Below, in pieces: positions 25,065-33,345 of a stretch of 53,580 nucleotides of DNA. Origin of the DNA: JAWLHA01 sp041690535. Its GTDB lineage: Bacteria > Pseudomonadota > Gammaproteobacteria > Thiohalomonadales > Thiohalomonadaceae. Under the pieces are notes generated by a model that worked only from the letters and a program-made list of their open reading frames with translations, had not been told where the DNA came from and searched no databases. Location of the stretch: positions 1 through 53,580 of the forward strand of contig JAWLHA010000028.1 of NCBI GenBank assembly GCA_041690535.1, given 5' to 3'. How positions within the stretch are numbered: position 1 is the stretch's first letter; each line of letters begins with the position of its first letter. A program made the translations under genes and the position numbers.

Positions 25065-26957
25065 TTAACGCTCCTGCAGCGCCTCCAGGGACTCCCACCG
25101 CGCGTAAGCGCTCGCCAACTCCTCCTCGAGAGCCCCAACGCGCGCCGTCGCTGCCGCGATTTCCGCACTGTCCTTCTGATAGAAAGCGGAGTCACCCATG
25201 GCTGCATGCAGGCGCTGCTGCTCCGACTCCAGCTGCTCGATGAGCTGGGGCAACATCTCGAGCTCGCGCTGTTCCTTGTAGCTCAATTTCTTCGGACGCT
25301 GCTGGGGCTTGGCGGAGACCTCCGCCATATCGATTTTCTTACTCGGGAGCGTGGCAATGATCGGGCGCCGCTGCTGCAGCCAATCGTCGTAGCCACCCAC
25401 ATACTCCCGAACGCTCCCCTTACCCTCGAATGCAAGGGTGCTGGTCACGACGTTGTTCAGAAAGGCTCGGTCGTGGCTCACCAGCAGGAGCGTTCCCCGG
25501 AAGTCGACCAGCATACCCTCAAGCAACTCAAGGGTCTCCACGTCGAGGTCGTTGGTGGGCTCGTCCATGACCAGCAGGTTGGCCGGCCTGGTGAACAGAC
25601 GCGCCAACAGCAGCCGGTTCCTCTCCCCTCCGGAGAGGGAGCTCACAGGAGAACGAAGACGCTCGGGGCTGAACAGAAAGTCACCCAGATAGCTGACCAC
25701 GTGGCGACGCTTGCCGTTGATCTCCACGGTATCACTGCCCAATTCCAGGTTCTCCACAACGCTCTTTTGGGTGTCCAGAGCGGCGCGGTGCTGGTCAAAA
25801 TAGGCGATTTCCAGTCCGGTGCCGAGTTTCACCTTGCCGGACTGCGGTTGCAGGCGCCCGAGCAGCAGGCCGAGCAGGGTCGACTTCCCGGCACCGTTCG
25901 GCCCGATGATGCCGACCTTGTCACCCCGCAGGATGGTGGTCGAAAAGTCACGGATCACCGGTTCGGTGCCGTAACTGTAAGTCACATCCTCGACCTCGGC
26001 GACCAGCGAGCCCGAACGTTCGGCCTCATGAAGGGAGAACCGCGCGTTACCACCGCTCTGGCGTCTTTCAAACCGCTCTCGCCGCATCTGCTCCAGGGCA
26101 CGCACTCGGCCCTCATTACGGGTCCGGCGTGCCTTGATGCCCTGCCGAATCCACACCTCCTCATCGGCGAGGCGTTTGTCGAAGCGGGACTGCTCCATGG
26201 ACTCAGCGTTCAGCCGCTCCTCGCGCCTACGCAGATAATTCTCGTAGTCCCCGGGCCAGCTGGTGATGCTGCCGCGGTCGAGCTCCAGGATGCGGGTGGC
26301 GAGCCGCTGCAGAAACATCCGGTCGTGGGTGATGAACAGCAAGGCCCCCTGGAAGCTCAGCAGGAAGTCCTCCAACCAGGCAATTGCGTCGATATCCAGG
26401 TGGTTGGTGGGCTCATCCAGTAGCAGAAGGTCGGGCTCGCAAGCCAGGGCGCGCCCAAGCAACGCCCTGCGCTTCAGACCACCCGAGAGCGCATCGAAAT
26501 CAGCATCGGGAGGCAGTTCGAGCCGGGACAGTACCGTCTCGACGCGCTGATTGAACTGCCAACCACCCGTGGCCTCCAGGCGGTGCTGGACTTCCTCCAA
26601 GCGACGCAGCAGAGGCTCGTCTCCCCCCTCGCCAAGGGTGCGGCTGATGGCGTGGTACTGCTTGAGCAGTTCACTCATCTCCCCGAGCCCCCCGGCCACA
26701 ATATCGAAAATGGTGCCCCCCAGTCCTTCAGGAACCTCCTGCCCCAGCCGGGCTACCCGGAGCATGGACTGGTACTGCAGCACACCATCGTCCGGGACGA
26801 TTTCCCTCGCCAACACCTTCATCAGGGTGGACTTGCCGGCGCCATTGCGTCCGACCAAACAGATACGCTCCCCCGACTCGATACTCAGGTCCACGTGGTC
26901 CAGGAGCGCCGGGCCACCGAACCCGAGGCTGATATTCTGTAGACGTACCAACGCCAT
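25065..26957 (-). CDS. uup: ABC-F ATPase, Uup type
   Basis: A 630-residue soluble ABC-F protein with two ATPase domains and no membrane segments. Walker A motifs are GRNGAGKST near 38 and GPNGAGKST near 345; signatures SGGLKRRALLGRAL and LSGGERNRLLLARL; Walker B LLLDEPTNHLDI and LVMDEPTNDLDV. The C-terminal 90 residues form a charged coiled coil (ELEMLPQLIEQLESEQQ), as in Uup, which binds DNA and ribosomes. ATG 26957 fits the family start (MALVRLQNISL), with GAGGTGG upstream; the frame runs further up through R2 but is not coding. Confidence 0.92.
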   Translation of the reverse strand: MALVRLQNISLGFGGPALLDHVDLSIESGERICLVGRNGAGKSTLMKVLAREIVPDDGVLQYQSMLRVARLGQEVPEGLGGTIFDIVAGGLGEMSELLKQYHAISRTLGEGGDEPLLRRLEEVQHRLEATGGWQFNQRVETVLSRLELPPDADFDALSGGLKRRALLGRALACEPDLLLLDEPTNHLDIDAIAWLEDFLLSFQGALLFITHDRMFLQRLATRILELDRGSITSWPGDYENYLRRREERLNAESMEQSRFDKRLADEEVWIRQGIKARRTRNEGRVRALEQMRRERFERRQSGGNARFSLHEAERSGSLVAEVEDVTYSYGTEPVIRDFSTTILRGDKVGIIGPNGAGKSTLLGLLLGRLQPQSGKVKLGTGLEIAYFDQHRAALDTQKSVVENLELGSDTVEINGKRRHVVSYLGDFLFSPERLRSPVSSLSGGERNRLLLARLFTRPANLLVMDEPTNDLDVETLELLEGMLVDFRGTLLLVSHDRAFLNNVVTSTLAFEGKGSVREYVGGYDDWLQQRRPIIATLPSKKIDMAEVSAKPQQRPKKLSYKEQRELEMLPQLIEQLESEQQRLHAAMGDSAFYQKDSAEIAAATARVGALEEELASAYARWESLEALQER

Positions 26958-27055
26958 AACCACCTCTTGCAAACACACCAACCGCAGCCCCACAGGGCCT
27001 CGCAGATCGCACTTTCCTGTAATCCCGCCCCTTTGAGCGCTTCCAGCGAGATCGC

Positions 27056-27238
27056 CAGAGCACCGAACAGATAAATCCGATGCGCCACGTACCTGGGGTA
27101 GGTAAGCGCCGCGCATCCACCGCGTCGCCGCCGTGAATGGAAGGTGCGCTGCGCCTGTCCACCCCGTTCGCTGCCCCCGCCACACAAGGGGCGATCTGGC
27201 CGCGATTGTGACTTCACCGTTTGCCTGTTCAGTCCTCC
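27056..27238. repeat. R2 element, degenerate full-length copy
   Basis: It begins CAGAGCACCGAACAGATAAA and ends near CTGTTCAGTCCTCC, with a damaged central palindrome (CGCGCATCCACC). It fills the leader between uup and the DnaJ-related gene. Confidence 0.8.
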
Positions 27239-27308
27239 GGCAACACAGGCCCATGCACTTGGGGAAATTTCCCGCGGGGGGCAAGTGTACCCGAGCGCAT
27301 GGCGATAG

Positions 27309-27887
27309 TCAGAGGCCGTAATACCGTCGGACCACGGCCAAGGCTGCGTTGAGCTCCTGCAGCCGGGCGCCATCGCCCCCACGGTCGGGATGGTGAAGCA
27401 TGGCCAACCGCTTATAGTGCCGCCGAACCGGCTCAAAATTTCCCGGCAGACTCTCCAGCCCGAACACGGCAAGGGCCGCGGTGAGCTGCTGCCGGGCAGA
27501 CAGCCGCCTCCAGAAGTCTGACATCAAGGAGGCCACATCGTGTGCCGTGGTACCGCTCCACTCCCTCAGATCCAGGTAATAGGCGCGCAGCGGGTCGTGC
27601 CGCATGAGCCCCAACCGCCCGCGGAGGTAGGGCTGCAATCGAACGCACAGGGGGGAGATCGCCAGATCGCCCTGCCCCTCCCCCCAGAGACGATCACGCA
27701 GGCGGTAAAGCACATGGAACAGTAGAAAGTGCCGCCGAAACAGCCGCAGCCCCGGGTCCGTCGACTCCACCGGCGCCAACTCCGGCTCAAGAGCCCGCAA
27801 CAACTCGTATTCGCTCAGCCCTTTGGGGTGGGCATTCAGGAGCGCTAGCACTCGGGTTTCCAGGAGCGGGATGATGGGAGGCATCAT
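27309..27887 (-). CDS. DnaJ-related protein with C-terminal J domain
   Basis: A 192-residue protein. The N-terminal 130 residues match the DNAJ-related domain (PF12339-type: PLLETRVLALLNAHPKGLSEYELLRALE, then FRRHFLLFHVLYRLRD), and the C-terminal 55 residues are a J domain with YKRLAMLHHPDRGGD carrying the HPD motif needed to stimulate Hsp70. It is a probable DnaK co-chaperone of unknown client. The start may be either of two adjacent ATGs (27887 or 27884); no strong ribosome binding site is seen. Confidence 0.88.
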   Translation of the reverse strand: MMPPIIPLLETRVLALLNAHPKGLSEYELLRALEPELAPVESTDPGLRLFRRHFLLFHVLYRLRDRLWGEGQGDLAISPLCVRLQPYLRGRLGLMRHDPLRAYYLDLREWSGTTAHDVASLMSDFWRRLSARQQLTAALAVFGLESLPGNFEPVRRHYKRLAMLHHPDRGGDGARLQELNAALAVVRRYYGL

Positions 27888-27932
27888 GCGCCCACATTAG
27901 GGATGTGCAGTCCATCTGTCCACAGGCGGTGC

Positions 27933-28006
27933 CAGGGTCAACGCCCACTCACGTCGCGGCCGTGCTGTGAGCGGTGGACGTCCTTGGGCAAGGATGCGTT
28001 TACCCT
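27933..28006. repeat. R1 element, degenerate mini form
   Basis: A 74-bp copy with the same internal junction as the one at 1408 (GTCCTTGGGCAAGGATGCG). No flanking duplication is recognisable, so it is probably old. Confidence 0.8.
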
Positions 28007-28036
28007 GCAGAAACGGCGCACACGCTGCGGGCGGCC

Positions 28037-28513
28037 TCACTCGGGAAGTGTCGGTCCGTACCGTGGGCCCAAGGGAACTGCCCAGATCCCCAGCCCCCGA
28101 GTGCGGGCGATGCGTTCCAGGGCGTGATACTCGAAAGGAGCATAGGGAAGCGCCAAGGCCCACCCATTCCCAACCATCCAGGCACTCAGATCTTCACCCC
28201 GAGCACGACAGAGGCCCTCCAAGGTCCCATCGGGGCGCTGGCGAATGATGTCACAGTGGGCAAACCGCGCACCGATGAAGAATTCGAGGGCCAGGCTGGC
28301 GCGAGGGCCGCAAGGAATGGGACGGACGAAGAAGTAGCAGGTCTCGTCAGTGGCAGGAACATAGATGCCGAAGAGGTGGATCGTCCTTCCTTCGATTCGC
28401 AGCGTCGCATCCTCTTGCACGAAGACATTGCCTGACAGGGAGGACGGCTGGGCCGGAGCCAACCCCGGCGCCCCCAAGAGCAGCGACAACAGAAGATGGT
28501 GGAACCTGGCCAC
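28037..28513 (-). CDS. Exported nuclease-fold (SNase-like) protein, catalytic residues lost
   Basis: A 158-residue protein with a signal peptide (HHLLLSLLLGAPGLAPA) and a thermonuclease-like domain: LRIEGRTIHLFGIYVP, a CG-RASLAL helix, CRARGEDLSAWMVGNGWALAL and the ARTRGLGIW ending. Compared with Staphylococcus nuclease RLxGIDAPE, the Arg is His46, the Asp is Tyr51 and the Glu is Ala54; the YGR arginine is also replaced. It is therefore probably not a nuclease. The GTG at 28513 has GAGG six bases upstream and gives a clean signal peptide; upstream codons to 28663 are not supported. Confidence 0.75.
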   Translation of the reverse strand: MARFHHLLLSLLLGAPGLAPAQPSSLSGNVFVQEDATLRIEGRTIHLFGIYVPATDETCYFFVRPIPCGPRASLALEFFIGARFAHCDIIRQRPDGTLEGLCRARGEDLSAWMVGNGWALALPYAPFEYHALERIARTRGLGIWAVPLGPRYGPTLPE

Positions 28514-28716
28514 GTTTCGCCTCAGGAAGCCAAGAAACCGGGGCTCCGCTCGTCCTCCATACGTCGCCCATGCAGGGTGGGCGTGGCCGGCAGCGAACAA
28601 CCGCTCGGAGTGCCGCCGCACCGATCCCAGCATAGTCCAGTGGCGATGATGTAGGACGAACACCTACATGAACGCAAGGGTTGCGCTTCTTTCCTCATTG
28701 AAACGTCAGAACCACA

Positions 28717-28797
28717 CTAAAGCACCAAGCAGATGAACCGCAAGATTGCCAATCACTGCCAGACTGCCCCCGTAGGCGGGGCCAGCAAACCGACGGG
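28717..28797. repeat. R2 half-copy, degenerate
   Basis: AAAGCACCAAGCAGATGAACC with GATTGCCAATC and GCAAACCGACGG matches the end of R2 seen at 53422. The other half is missing. Confidence 0.65.
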
Positions 28798-28874
28798 CTG
28801 TATGAGCGCAATCAAAAAGCATCTTTTCGACGCTAAGTACCCAATGAAGGCATGGAGGAGGAGTTCAGCCGGGC

Positions 28875-28901
28875 GCCGGAAGGCATTCCGGCTTTTTTTT
28901 T
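28875..28901 (+). terminator. Orphan Rho-independent terminator (plus strand)
   Basis: GCCGGAA-GGCA-TTCCGGC followed by nine T. No recognisable plus-strand gene precedes it, which hints at a short transcript from 28640-28875. Confidence 0.85.
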
Positions 28902-28919
28902 GCTTACCCAATGCCAAAC

Positions 28920-29135
28920 GTAACGACTCACCCCATGTTCGGCGGCTCTGGAGTGCGGGGGCCTGCCCCCGCTTTCCCGAGGGGCGGCTTGCCCCCGTGC
29001 GCCATGTTGTGGGCAGGCCGGGGACGGCGGGAGCAAGCTCCCGTCCTGCAAAGCGGCGGCAAGCCGTCGCACTCCAAAGCAAAGGTGCCGTAACCCGTAG
29101 CATCGAGACGCGGCTGACATGGGGTGAGTAGTTAC
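28920..29135. mobile_element. R3 inverted-repeat element, second copy
   Basis: Ends GTAACGACTCACCCCATGT and the inverse (29117-29135), with 8-bp flanks TGCCAAAC (28912-28919) and TGCCGAAC (29136-29143), a 7/8 target duplication. Inside are GC-rich hairpins (GGGGGCCTGCCCCC, GGGAGCAAGCTCCC) framed by GGAGTGCG and CGCACTCC. No coding sequence. The ends match those at 16269. Confidence 0.8.
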
Positions 29136-29146
29136 TGCCGAACAAA

Positions 29147-29173
29147 CAAAAAAGGCCCCGTCCGGGGGCCTTA
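29147..29173 (-). terminator. Rho-independent terminator (minus strand)
   Basis: On the minus strand AAGGCCCCCGGACGGGGCC followed by TTTTTTG. It lies 15 nt beyond the stop of the 40-codon frame at 29188. Confidence 0.85.
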
Positions 29174-29187
29174 AATCGTCGTCGCTG

Positions 29188-29310
29188 CTAAGAAAAGTGA
29201 TGTCCTGGCGTGCACTTGTACTTGCGGTTGCTTCCGGAATCACCGGAGCCTACGGTGATGTCCCGGACTACCGGGACGGCTTTCGCCGTCGTGCAAGTAA
29301 GGAGAGTCAT
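29188..29310 (-). CDS. Possible 40-residue small protein
   Basis: A 40-codon frame with GGGG before the ATG and a terminator right after the stop. The product begins MTLLTCTTAKAVPVVRDI and ends RKYKCTPGHHFS; I do not recognise it. It has three Cys-His rich positions near the end that could bind metal. The middle of the frame also forms three perfect adjacent hairpins, so the region may instead be a non-coding RNA. It lies downstream of the 67-residue gene at 29394 in the same orientation. Confidence 0.4.
   Translation of the reverse strand: MTLLTCTTAKAVPVVRDITVGSGDSGSNRKYKCTPGHHFS
29220..29298 (-). ncRNA. Candidate structured RNA, cloverleaf-like
   Basis: On the minus strand a closing stem ACTTGC (29293-29298) with GCAAGT (29220-29225) encloses GACGGC-GAAA-GCCGTC (29275-29290), CCCGG-TAGT-CCGGG (29262-29275) and ATCACCG-7 nt-CGGTGAT (29239-29259). 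The GAAA tetraloop favours this strand. It fits no RNA family I know and is not a tRNA. It overlaps the 40-codon frame, and only one reading may be right. Confidence 0.4.
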
Positions 29311-29393
29311 TCGGACCCCTATTTAAGGTTAGTCCATGATCGATAAGCTGCAAGGCTGGGGGGGCAAAAAACGCAGATTTCCTTGCGACAACT

Positions 29394-29597
29394 CTAATCC
29401 GGCTCGCTCAGGACCTCGCTTGGGCTTTGGCCACGCACAATTTTCAGACACTGTTGGTAGAGCGTCAGGAAATAGGTACGGGGATCGGGTTGGACTCGCT
29501 CGCTTTCTGATTCATAACTGAAAATCTCCCGCATCAAATCGAAAGCCACGCGTTCCTTTGAGTCAATCACTGACTTCGTCGCGCCCATCTCTACCAT
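29394..29597 (-). CDS. Small hypothetical protein (67 residues)
   Basis: A 67-residue frame beginning MVEMGATKSVIDSKERVAF and containing PDPRTYFLTLYQQCLKIVRG, with balanced charge and no membrane segment. AGGAGAG lies eight bases before ATG 29597, so it is likely translated; an open extension to 29732 has no support. I do not recognise the family. The helical C-terminal half with a single Cys suggests a small soluble regulator or partner protein, but no function can be given. Confidence 0.6.
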   Translation of the reverse strand: MVEMGATKSVIDSKERVAFDLMREIFSYESESERVQPDPRTYFLTLYQQCLKIVRGQSPSEVLSEPD

Positions 29598-29921
29598 TGG
29601 CTGTGCTCTCCTGGAGTTACATGCCCGGAAGTCTAGCCTGAATTTCCCCGCGATCACCTGTTGTCCCCGCCGGGCCCCCGATGGCAGCCGGTGCAAGTCC
29701 TGACAAGTGATGCTGCTTTCGCTGCGGCTCACCTACGCCCCCCAATCCCACCCACCAAAGTGCCGAGAGGCAATCACCGTGCGATCGTTTGGGCTGCAGC
29801 GCGCCCTCACCTGCATGCTCGACGGGCAAGATAGGGTTAAAGGGGAGCCTGGATGTGCGATGCGGCAAGGGTGGGCAAAGGTTTCGTGATGGGAGGAAAA
29901 ACAGAAGCCGCGATATAAAGC
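29598..29921. other. Intergenic region, nothing recognised
   Basis: Apart from the ribosome binding site of the 67-residue gene I see no gene, repeat or RNA here. Confidence 0.5.
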
Positions 29922-29949
29922 AAAAAAAAGCGACCTTTCGGCCGCTTTT
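29922..29949 (-). terminator. Rho-independent terminator after tRNA-fMet
   Basis: AAAGCGGCC-GAAA-GGTCGCT followed by eight T on the minus strand, 5 nt after the tRNA. Confidence 0.92.
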
Positions 29950-29953
29950 GTAT

Positions 29954-30030
<77 letters not shown>

Positions 30031-30107
30031 ATCGACTTTTATATTTAAACACAAAATCCGTGTGCTTGTAAAGGCGTATTCGCTTCCATTCCCGCCTCTC
30101 AGAAAAC

Positions 30108-30183
30108 TGGTGGGCCGTGTTGGATTCGAACCAACGACCACCTGATTAAAAGTCAGATGCTCTACCGACTGAGCTAACGGCCC
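30108..30183 (-). tRNA. tRNA-Lys (TTT)
   Basis: A 76-nt cloverleaf with encoded CCA. It begins GGGCCGTTAGCTCAGTCGG, has the anticodon loop CTTTTAA (TTT), and the T arm GTTGGTTCGAATCCAAC. It is 77 nt upstream of tRNA-fMet and probably shares its transcript. Confidence 0.97.
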
Positions 30184-30244
30184 GGAAGAGCCGCGTATAT
30201 TACCGCACTTGCGAAAAATCGCAAGTGCGGATTTGAAAAAAATT

Positions 30245-31510
30245 CTAAACCGCGTCGAGACGACGCATTGCGGCAGGCAGCATCCGCAAGTCAACCATCG
30301 CGGTCACCAATGCCTTGCCGAAGGTGGCCTCATCCTCGTAGACCATGCGGTAGTAGCTAATCTTCATGGTCAGTGCACTACCAAGCACGATGGAGATGAG
30401 GGTCAGGATGGAACCGAGGGCAAGGGTGGAGACACCCGTGATGCCCTGACCGATGGTGCAGCCCATGGCCAGCACGCCCCCAAAACCCATCATGATCGCC
30501 CCAATCACGTGCGTGACGAAGTCACGGGTGGAGGCGAACCACTCGATGCGGAACCCCTTGCTGAAGAGTGCCCACAGGAAAGAGCCGGCGATCACGCCAA
30601 AAAGAGCCATGAGACCCGCGGTCAGAGCCGTCTTGTCGAAACCGCTGGCCGCATACCCGACACTCTGCCCCATGGGGTTGATGAAGGTGAAGGATTGGGC
30701 ACTCAGGGGTGCCGCGTCGGGTTTCTCGCTCACCGGACGGTCAGACAGGAAGGACCAGTCCTGCACGTAGCCGCGCAACGAATAGACATCCCCATCCAGG
30801 TCCACGGCCGCACTGCTGCTTACGTACCAGAAAGCGAGGACACTGAGACCGACCACCAGACCGCCGAGCACGTTGTCGAAGCTGCTACGGAAGTCCGCCG
30901 AGCGGAAGATGAAGAACAGCAGGGCGGCAGTGATCACCCCACCGATGGCCAAGCGGGCACCCGCCGCATTGCCGCTACTCACCAAAGAGCCGAGGTCCTG
31001 GTTGCTGGAGAGGGTGATGGCGGTCGGCCGAATCCAGTCGTAGAAGAGCACTGAAAAGAGCGTCTTGTCGCTGCCGGGGAAGGGATTGACCATGAAGAAG
31101 GCGATGACGCCGATGATCAGCAGCACGACGATGGACTTCAGGTTGCCGCCGCCGATGCGAATCAAGGTCTTGTTGCCACAGCCGCTCGCCAGGGTCATGC
31201 CAATGCCGAAGATGAGCCCGCCGATGATATTCTCGGCCCAAACCAGCTGATTTTGGCGATAGGGAGGAAAGGCATCACCAGGATTCACCAGCCCCATGGA
31301 CTCCAGCACGAGCATGCCGACGAGGGCCACGGCGATGGCGAACAACCACGCGCGCATGCGCCCCCAATCCCCCATGTTCACGACGTCGGAAACGGCACCC
31401 ATGGTGCAAAAGTTGGTCTTGTTGACCACGGCCCCCATAATCAGGGCGATGCCGAAGGTGATCCAAAGCAGCATGGATTGCGCCTCGGCAAAAGTCTCAA
31501 AAAGCAGCAC
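30245..31510 (-). CDS. YeeE/YedE family sulfur-compound permease
   Basis: A 421-residue membrane protein with about nine to ten hydrophobic segments and the two tandem Sulf_transp halves of the YeeE/YedE (TsuA) family. The conserved cysteines are in NKTNFCTMGAVSD, LASGCGNKTLIRIGGGNLK and AMGCTIGQGITGVSTLALG. Family members import thiosulfate or related sulfur compounds by passing them along these cysteines. A GTG start at 31510 is chosen, since GGGGGAG lies six bases before it; the first ATG would cut into the first helix. It stands alone upstream of the two tRNAs. Confidence 0.9.
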   Translation of the reverse strand: MLLFETFAEAQSMLLWITFGIALIMGAVVNKTNFCTMGAVSDVVNMGDWGRMRAWLFAIAVALVGMLVLESMGLVNPGDAFPPYRQNQLVWAENIIGGLIFGIGMTLASGCGNKTLIRIGGGNLKSIVVLLIIGVIAFFMVNPFPGSDKTLFSVLFYDWIRPTAITLSSNQDLGSLVSSGNAAGARLAIGGVITAALLFFIFRSADFRSSFDNVLGGLVVGLSVLAFWYVSSSAAVDLDGDVYSLRGYVQDWSFLSDRPVSEKPDAAPLSAQSFTFINPMGQSVGYAASGFDKTALTAGLMALFGVIAGSFLWALFSKGFRIEWFASTRDFVTHVIGAIMMGFGGVLAMGCTIGQGITGVSTLALGSILTLISIVLGSALTMKISYYRMVYEDEATFGKALVTAMVDLRMLPAAMRRLDAV

Positions 31511-31743
31511 GTCGAACTCCCCCTTGAATTTGATGGTATTCGTCTGATGGTTGGACACGATGCCCGGACAGAGACGAAGGCATGGTTCTCCGCAAGCTGC
31601 TCCGCTCAACTGGCGAGAACCGAACCTCCCCTCCGGTGCGCGTTTGTTGTCTTATTAAGATGACGGGCAGGTCGTTCTTATTCCCACATGCGCCGGATTC
31701 TACTTGGGGGCGCGGTAGAGATCGACTCTTCCTCATGGGATAG

Positions 31744-31909
31744 CAGGGTAAACGCATACTTACGTCACGGCCGTGCTGTGAGCGATGTAAGTCCTTGAAA
31801 GCAGGTACGCTGTGAACACATCCATGTACGCTCGACGGCCGCGTCCATGCGGCCGACGACCTGCTTTCAAGGACTTACATCGCTCTTGGGTAAGTATGCG
31901 TTTACCCTG
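31744..31909. repeat. R1 element, full 166-bp copy
   Basis: Near-identical in arms and centre to the copy at 16404 and in the same orientation. No target duplication: the left flank is CATGGGATAG and the right flank is R2 sequence, so a later rearrangement or deletion is likely. Confidence 0.9.
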
Positions 31910-31962
31910 CGTTATCCACCCTGCGCATTTGGCGCATCGGATTTTTCCGCCCGGTGCTCGAG
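31910..31962. repeat. R2 end fragment inside queC
   Basis: GTTATCCACCCTGCGCAT, then GCGCATCGGATTT and CCGGTGCTC match the inverse of the left end of R2 at 1-55. It encodes the last codons and the stop of queC. Confidence 0.7.
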
Positions 31963-32646
31963 TCCGTCCCCTTGATGGTAGCGGGTCGGATCGGCAATGC
32001 CGCTGGCGCTGAAACCCGCCGCCCTCAAGCGGCAGGAATCGCAGACGCCACAGGCCAATCCCTCGGCATCAGGGGCGTAGCAGGAGAGTGTCAGGCCGTA
32101 ATCTACCCCCAGCCGGGTGCCTGTGCGAATGATCTCGGCCTTGGTCATTTCGATGAGTGGCGCATGGACACGGAAACGCCTTCCCTCCACCCCCGCCTTG
32201 GTCGCCAGGTTGGCCAGACGCTCGAAGGCGGCGATGAACTCGGGCCGGCAGTCGGGATAGCCGGAATAGTCAACGGCGTTCACGCCGATGAAGAGATCGT
32301 GGGCCTCGAGGACCTCCGCCCACGCGAGCGCCATGGCGAGGAAGATGGTGTTGCGCGCCGGAACGTATGTCACCGGGATGCCATCAGTGGGCGAACTGGG
32401 TACGTCGATGGCAGCGTCGGTGAGGGCGGAGCCGCCGAATTGCCCCATGTCCATCTTTACCACCCGGTGTTCGACCGCCCCCAGCCTCGTGGCCACCGCG
32501 CATGCCGCTTCCAATTCACAGCGGTGGCGCTGACCGTAATCGAAGCTCAGGGCGTAGCAGCGATACCCTTCGCTCCGCGCCACGGCCAGGGCGGTGGCGG
32601 AGTCCAAGCCACCGGAGACCAGGACGACAGCCTTCTTGTCGCTCAT
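31912..32646 (-). CDS. queC: 7-cyano-7-deazaguanine (preQ0) synthase
   Basis: A 244-residue ATP-dependent enzyme making preQ0 from carboxydeazaguanine and ammonia. It shows the PP-loop VLVSGGLDSATAL near residue 8, FDYGQRH, VPARNTIFLA, and the zinc cluster of four Cys in LSCYAP and CGVCDSC near 200-216. The last 15 or so residues (HRAEKSDAPNAQGG) are encoded by an R2 fragment, a lineage-specific tail. GGAAGAGAG precedes the ATG at 32646; the frame extends upstream into queE only by chance. It follows queE by 23 nt. Confidence 0.94.
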   Translation of the reverse strand: MSDKKAVVLVSGGLDSATALAVARSEGYRCYALSFDYGQRHRCELEAACAVATRLGAVEHRVVKMDMGQFGGSALTDAAIDVPSSPTDGIPVTYVPARNTIFLAMALAWAEVLEAHDLFIGVNAVDYSGYPDCRPEFIAAFERLANLATKAGVEGRRFRVHAPLIEMTKAEIIRTGTRLGVDYGLTLSCYAPDAEGLACGVCDSCRLRAAGFSASGIADPTRYHQGDGLEHRAEKSDAPNAQGG

Positions 32647-32669
32647 TTCTCTCTTCCTGAAAACGGGGC

Positions 32670-33329
32670 TTATCGGCCGGGTTCGGCGCCCCAGAGAATC
32701 TTGTGCAACTGCAGTTGGAATCGGGCGGGCAGTCTGTCCTCCAGCACCCATTCGACGAGCTGCCTCGGCTCCATGGCCCCACAGGAGGGAGAGAGCAGGA
32801 TTTCGCACCGCTCGGCCAAGGCATACCGCTCGATCACGGCGCGGCTCCACTCATAGTCATCCCGATCGCAAATGACGAACTTCACCTGATCGTGCTCGCC
32901 AAGCGATTCGATGTTCTCGTACCGGTTCCGCGCCGCCTCCCCCGAACAAGGGGTCTTGAGGTCCATTACCTTTTCCACCCGGGGATCGACCCGTGAGACA
33001 TCCAGGGCGCCGCTGGTCTCCAGGGAGACGCTGAAGCCCTGATCGCATAATTGCGCCATCAGCTCGTGGACCCCCTTCTGTGCAAGTGGTTCCCCCCCGG
33101 TGATGCAGACGTGGCGTACACCGAAGTCTGCAACCTGCTGTACCACGGCCTCCAGCGTGAGCCACTCGCCACCATCGAAGGCATACTGCGTGTCGCAGTA
33201 GGTGCACCGCAGGGGACAGCCGGTCAGCCGGACGAACACCGTGGGCCAGCCCACCGTGCGCGATTCCCCCTGTATGGAGAGGAAGACCTCGCTGATCCGC
33301 AGCCGGGTCGGCTTCTCCGTCCCACTCAT
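32670..33329 (-). CDS. queE: 7-carboxy-7-deazaguanine synthase (radical SAM)
   Basis: A 219-residue radical SAM enzyme converting carboxytetrahydropterin to carboxydeazaguanine. The cluster motif is CPLRCTYCDT near residue 38, preceded by the substrate-binding SIQGE; CITGGEPL is the SAM site, followed by LETSG. The ATG at 33329 is used; a TTG two codons upstream is also open. It precedes queC and follows cpoB in the common pal-cpoB-queE-queC order. Confidence 0.94.
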   Translation of the reverse strand: MSGTEKPTRLRISEVFLSIQGESRTVGWPTVFVRLTGCPLRCTYCDTQYAFDGGEWLTLEAVVQQVADFGVRHVCITGGEPLAQKGVHELMAQLCDQGFSVSLETSGALDVSRVDPRVEKVMDLKTPCSGEAARNRYENIESLGEHDQVKFVICDRDDYEWSRAVIERYALAERCEILLSPSCGAMEPRQLVEWVLEDRLPARFQLQLHKILWGAEPGR

Positions 33330-33345
33330 TGGCAACCACTCAGCT

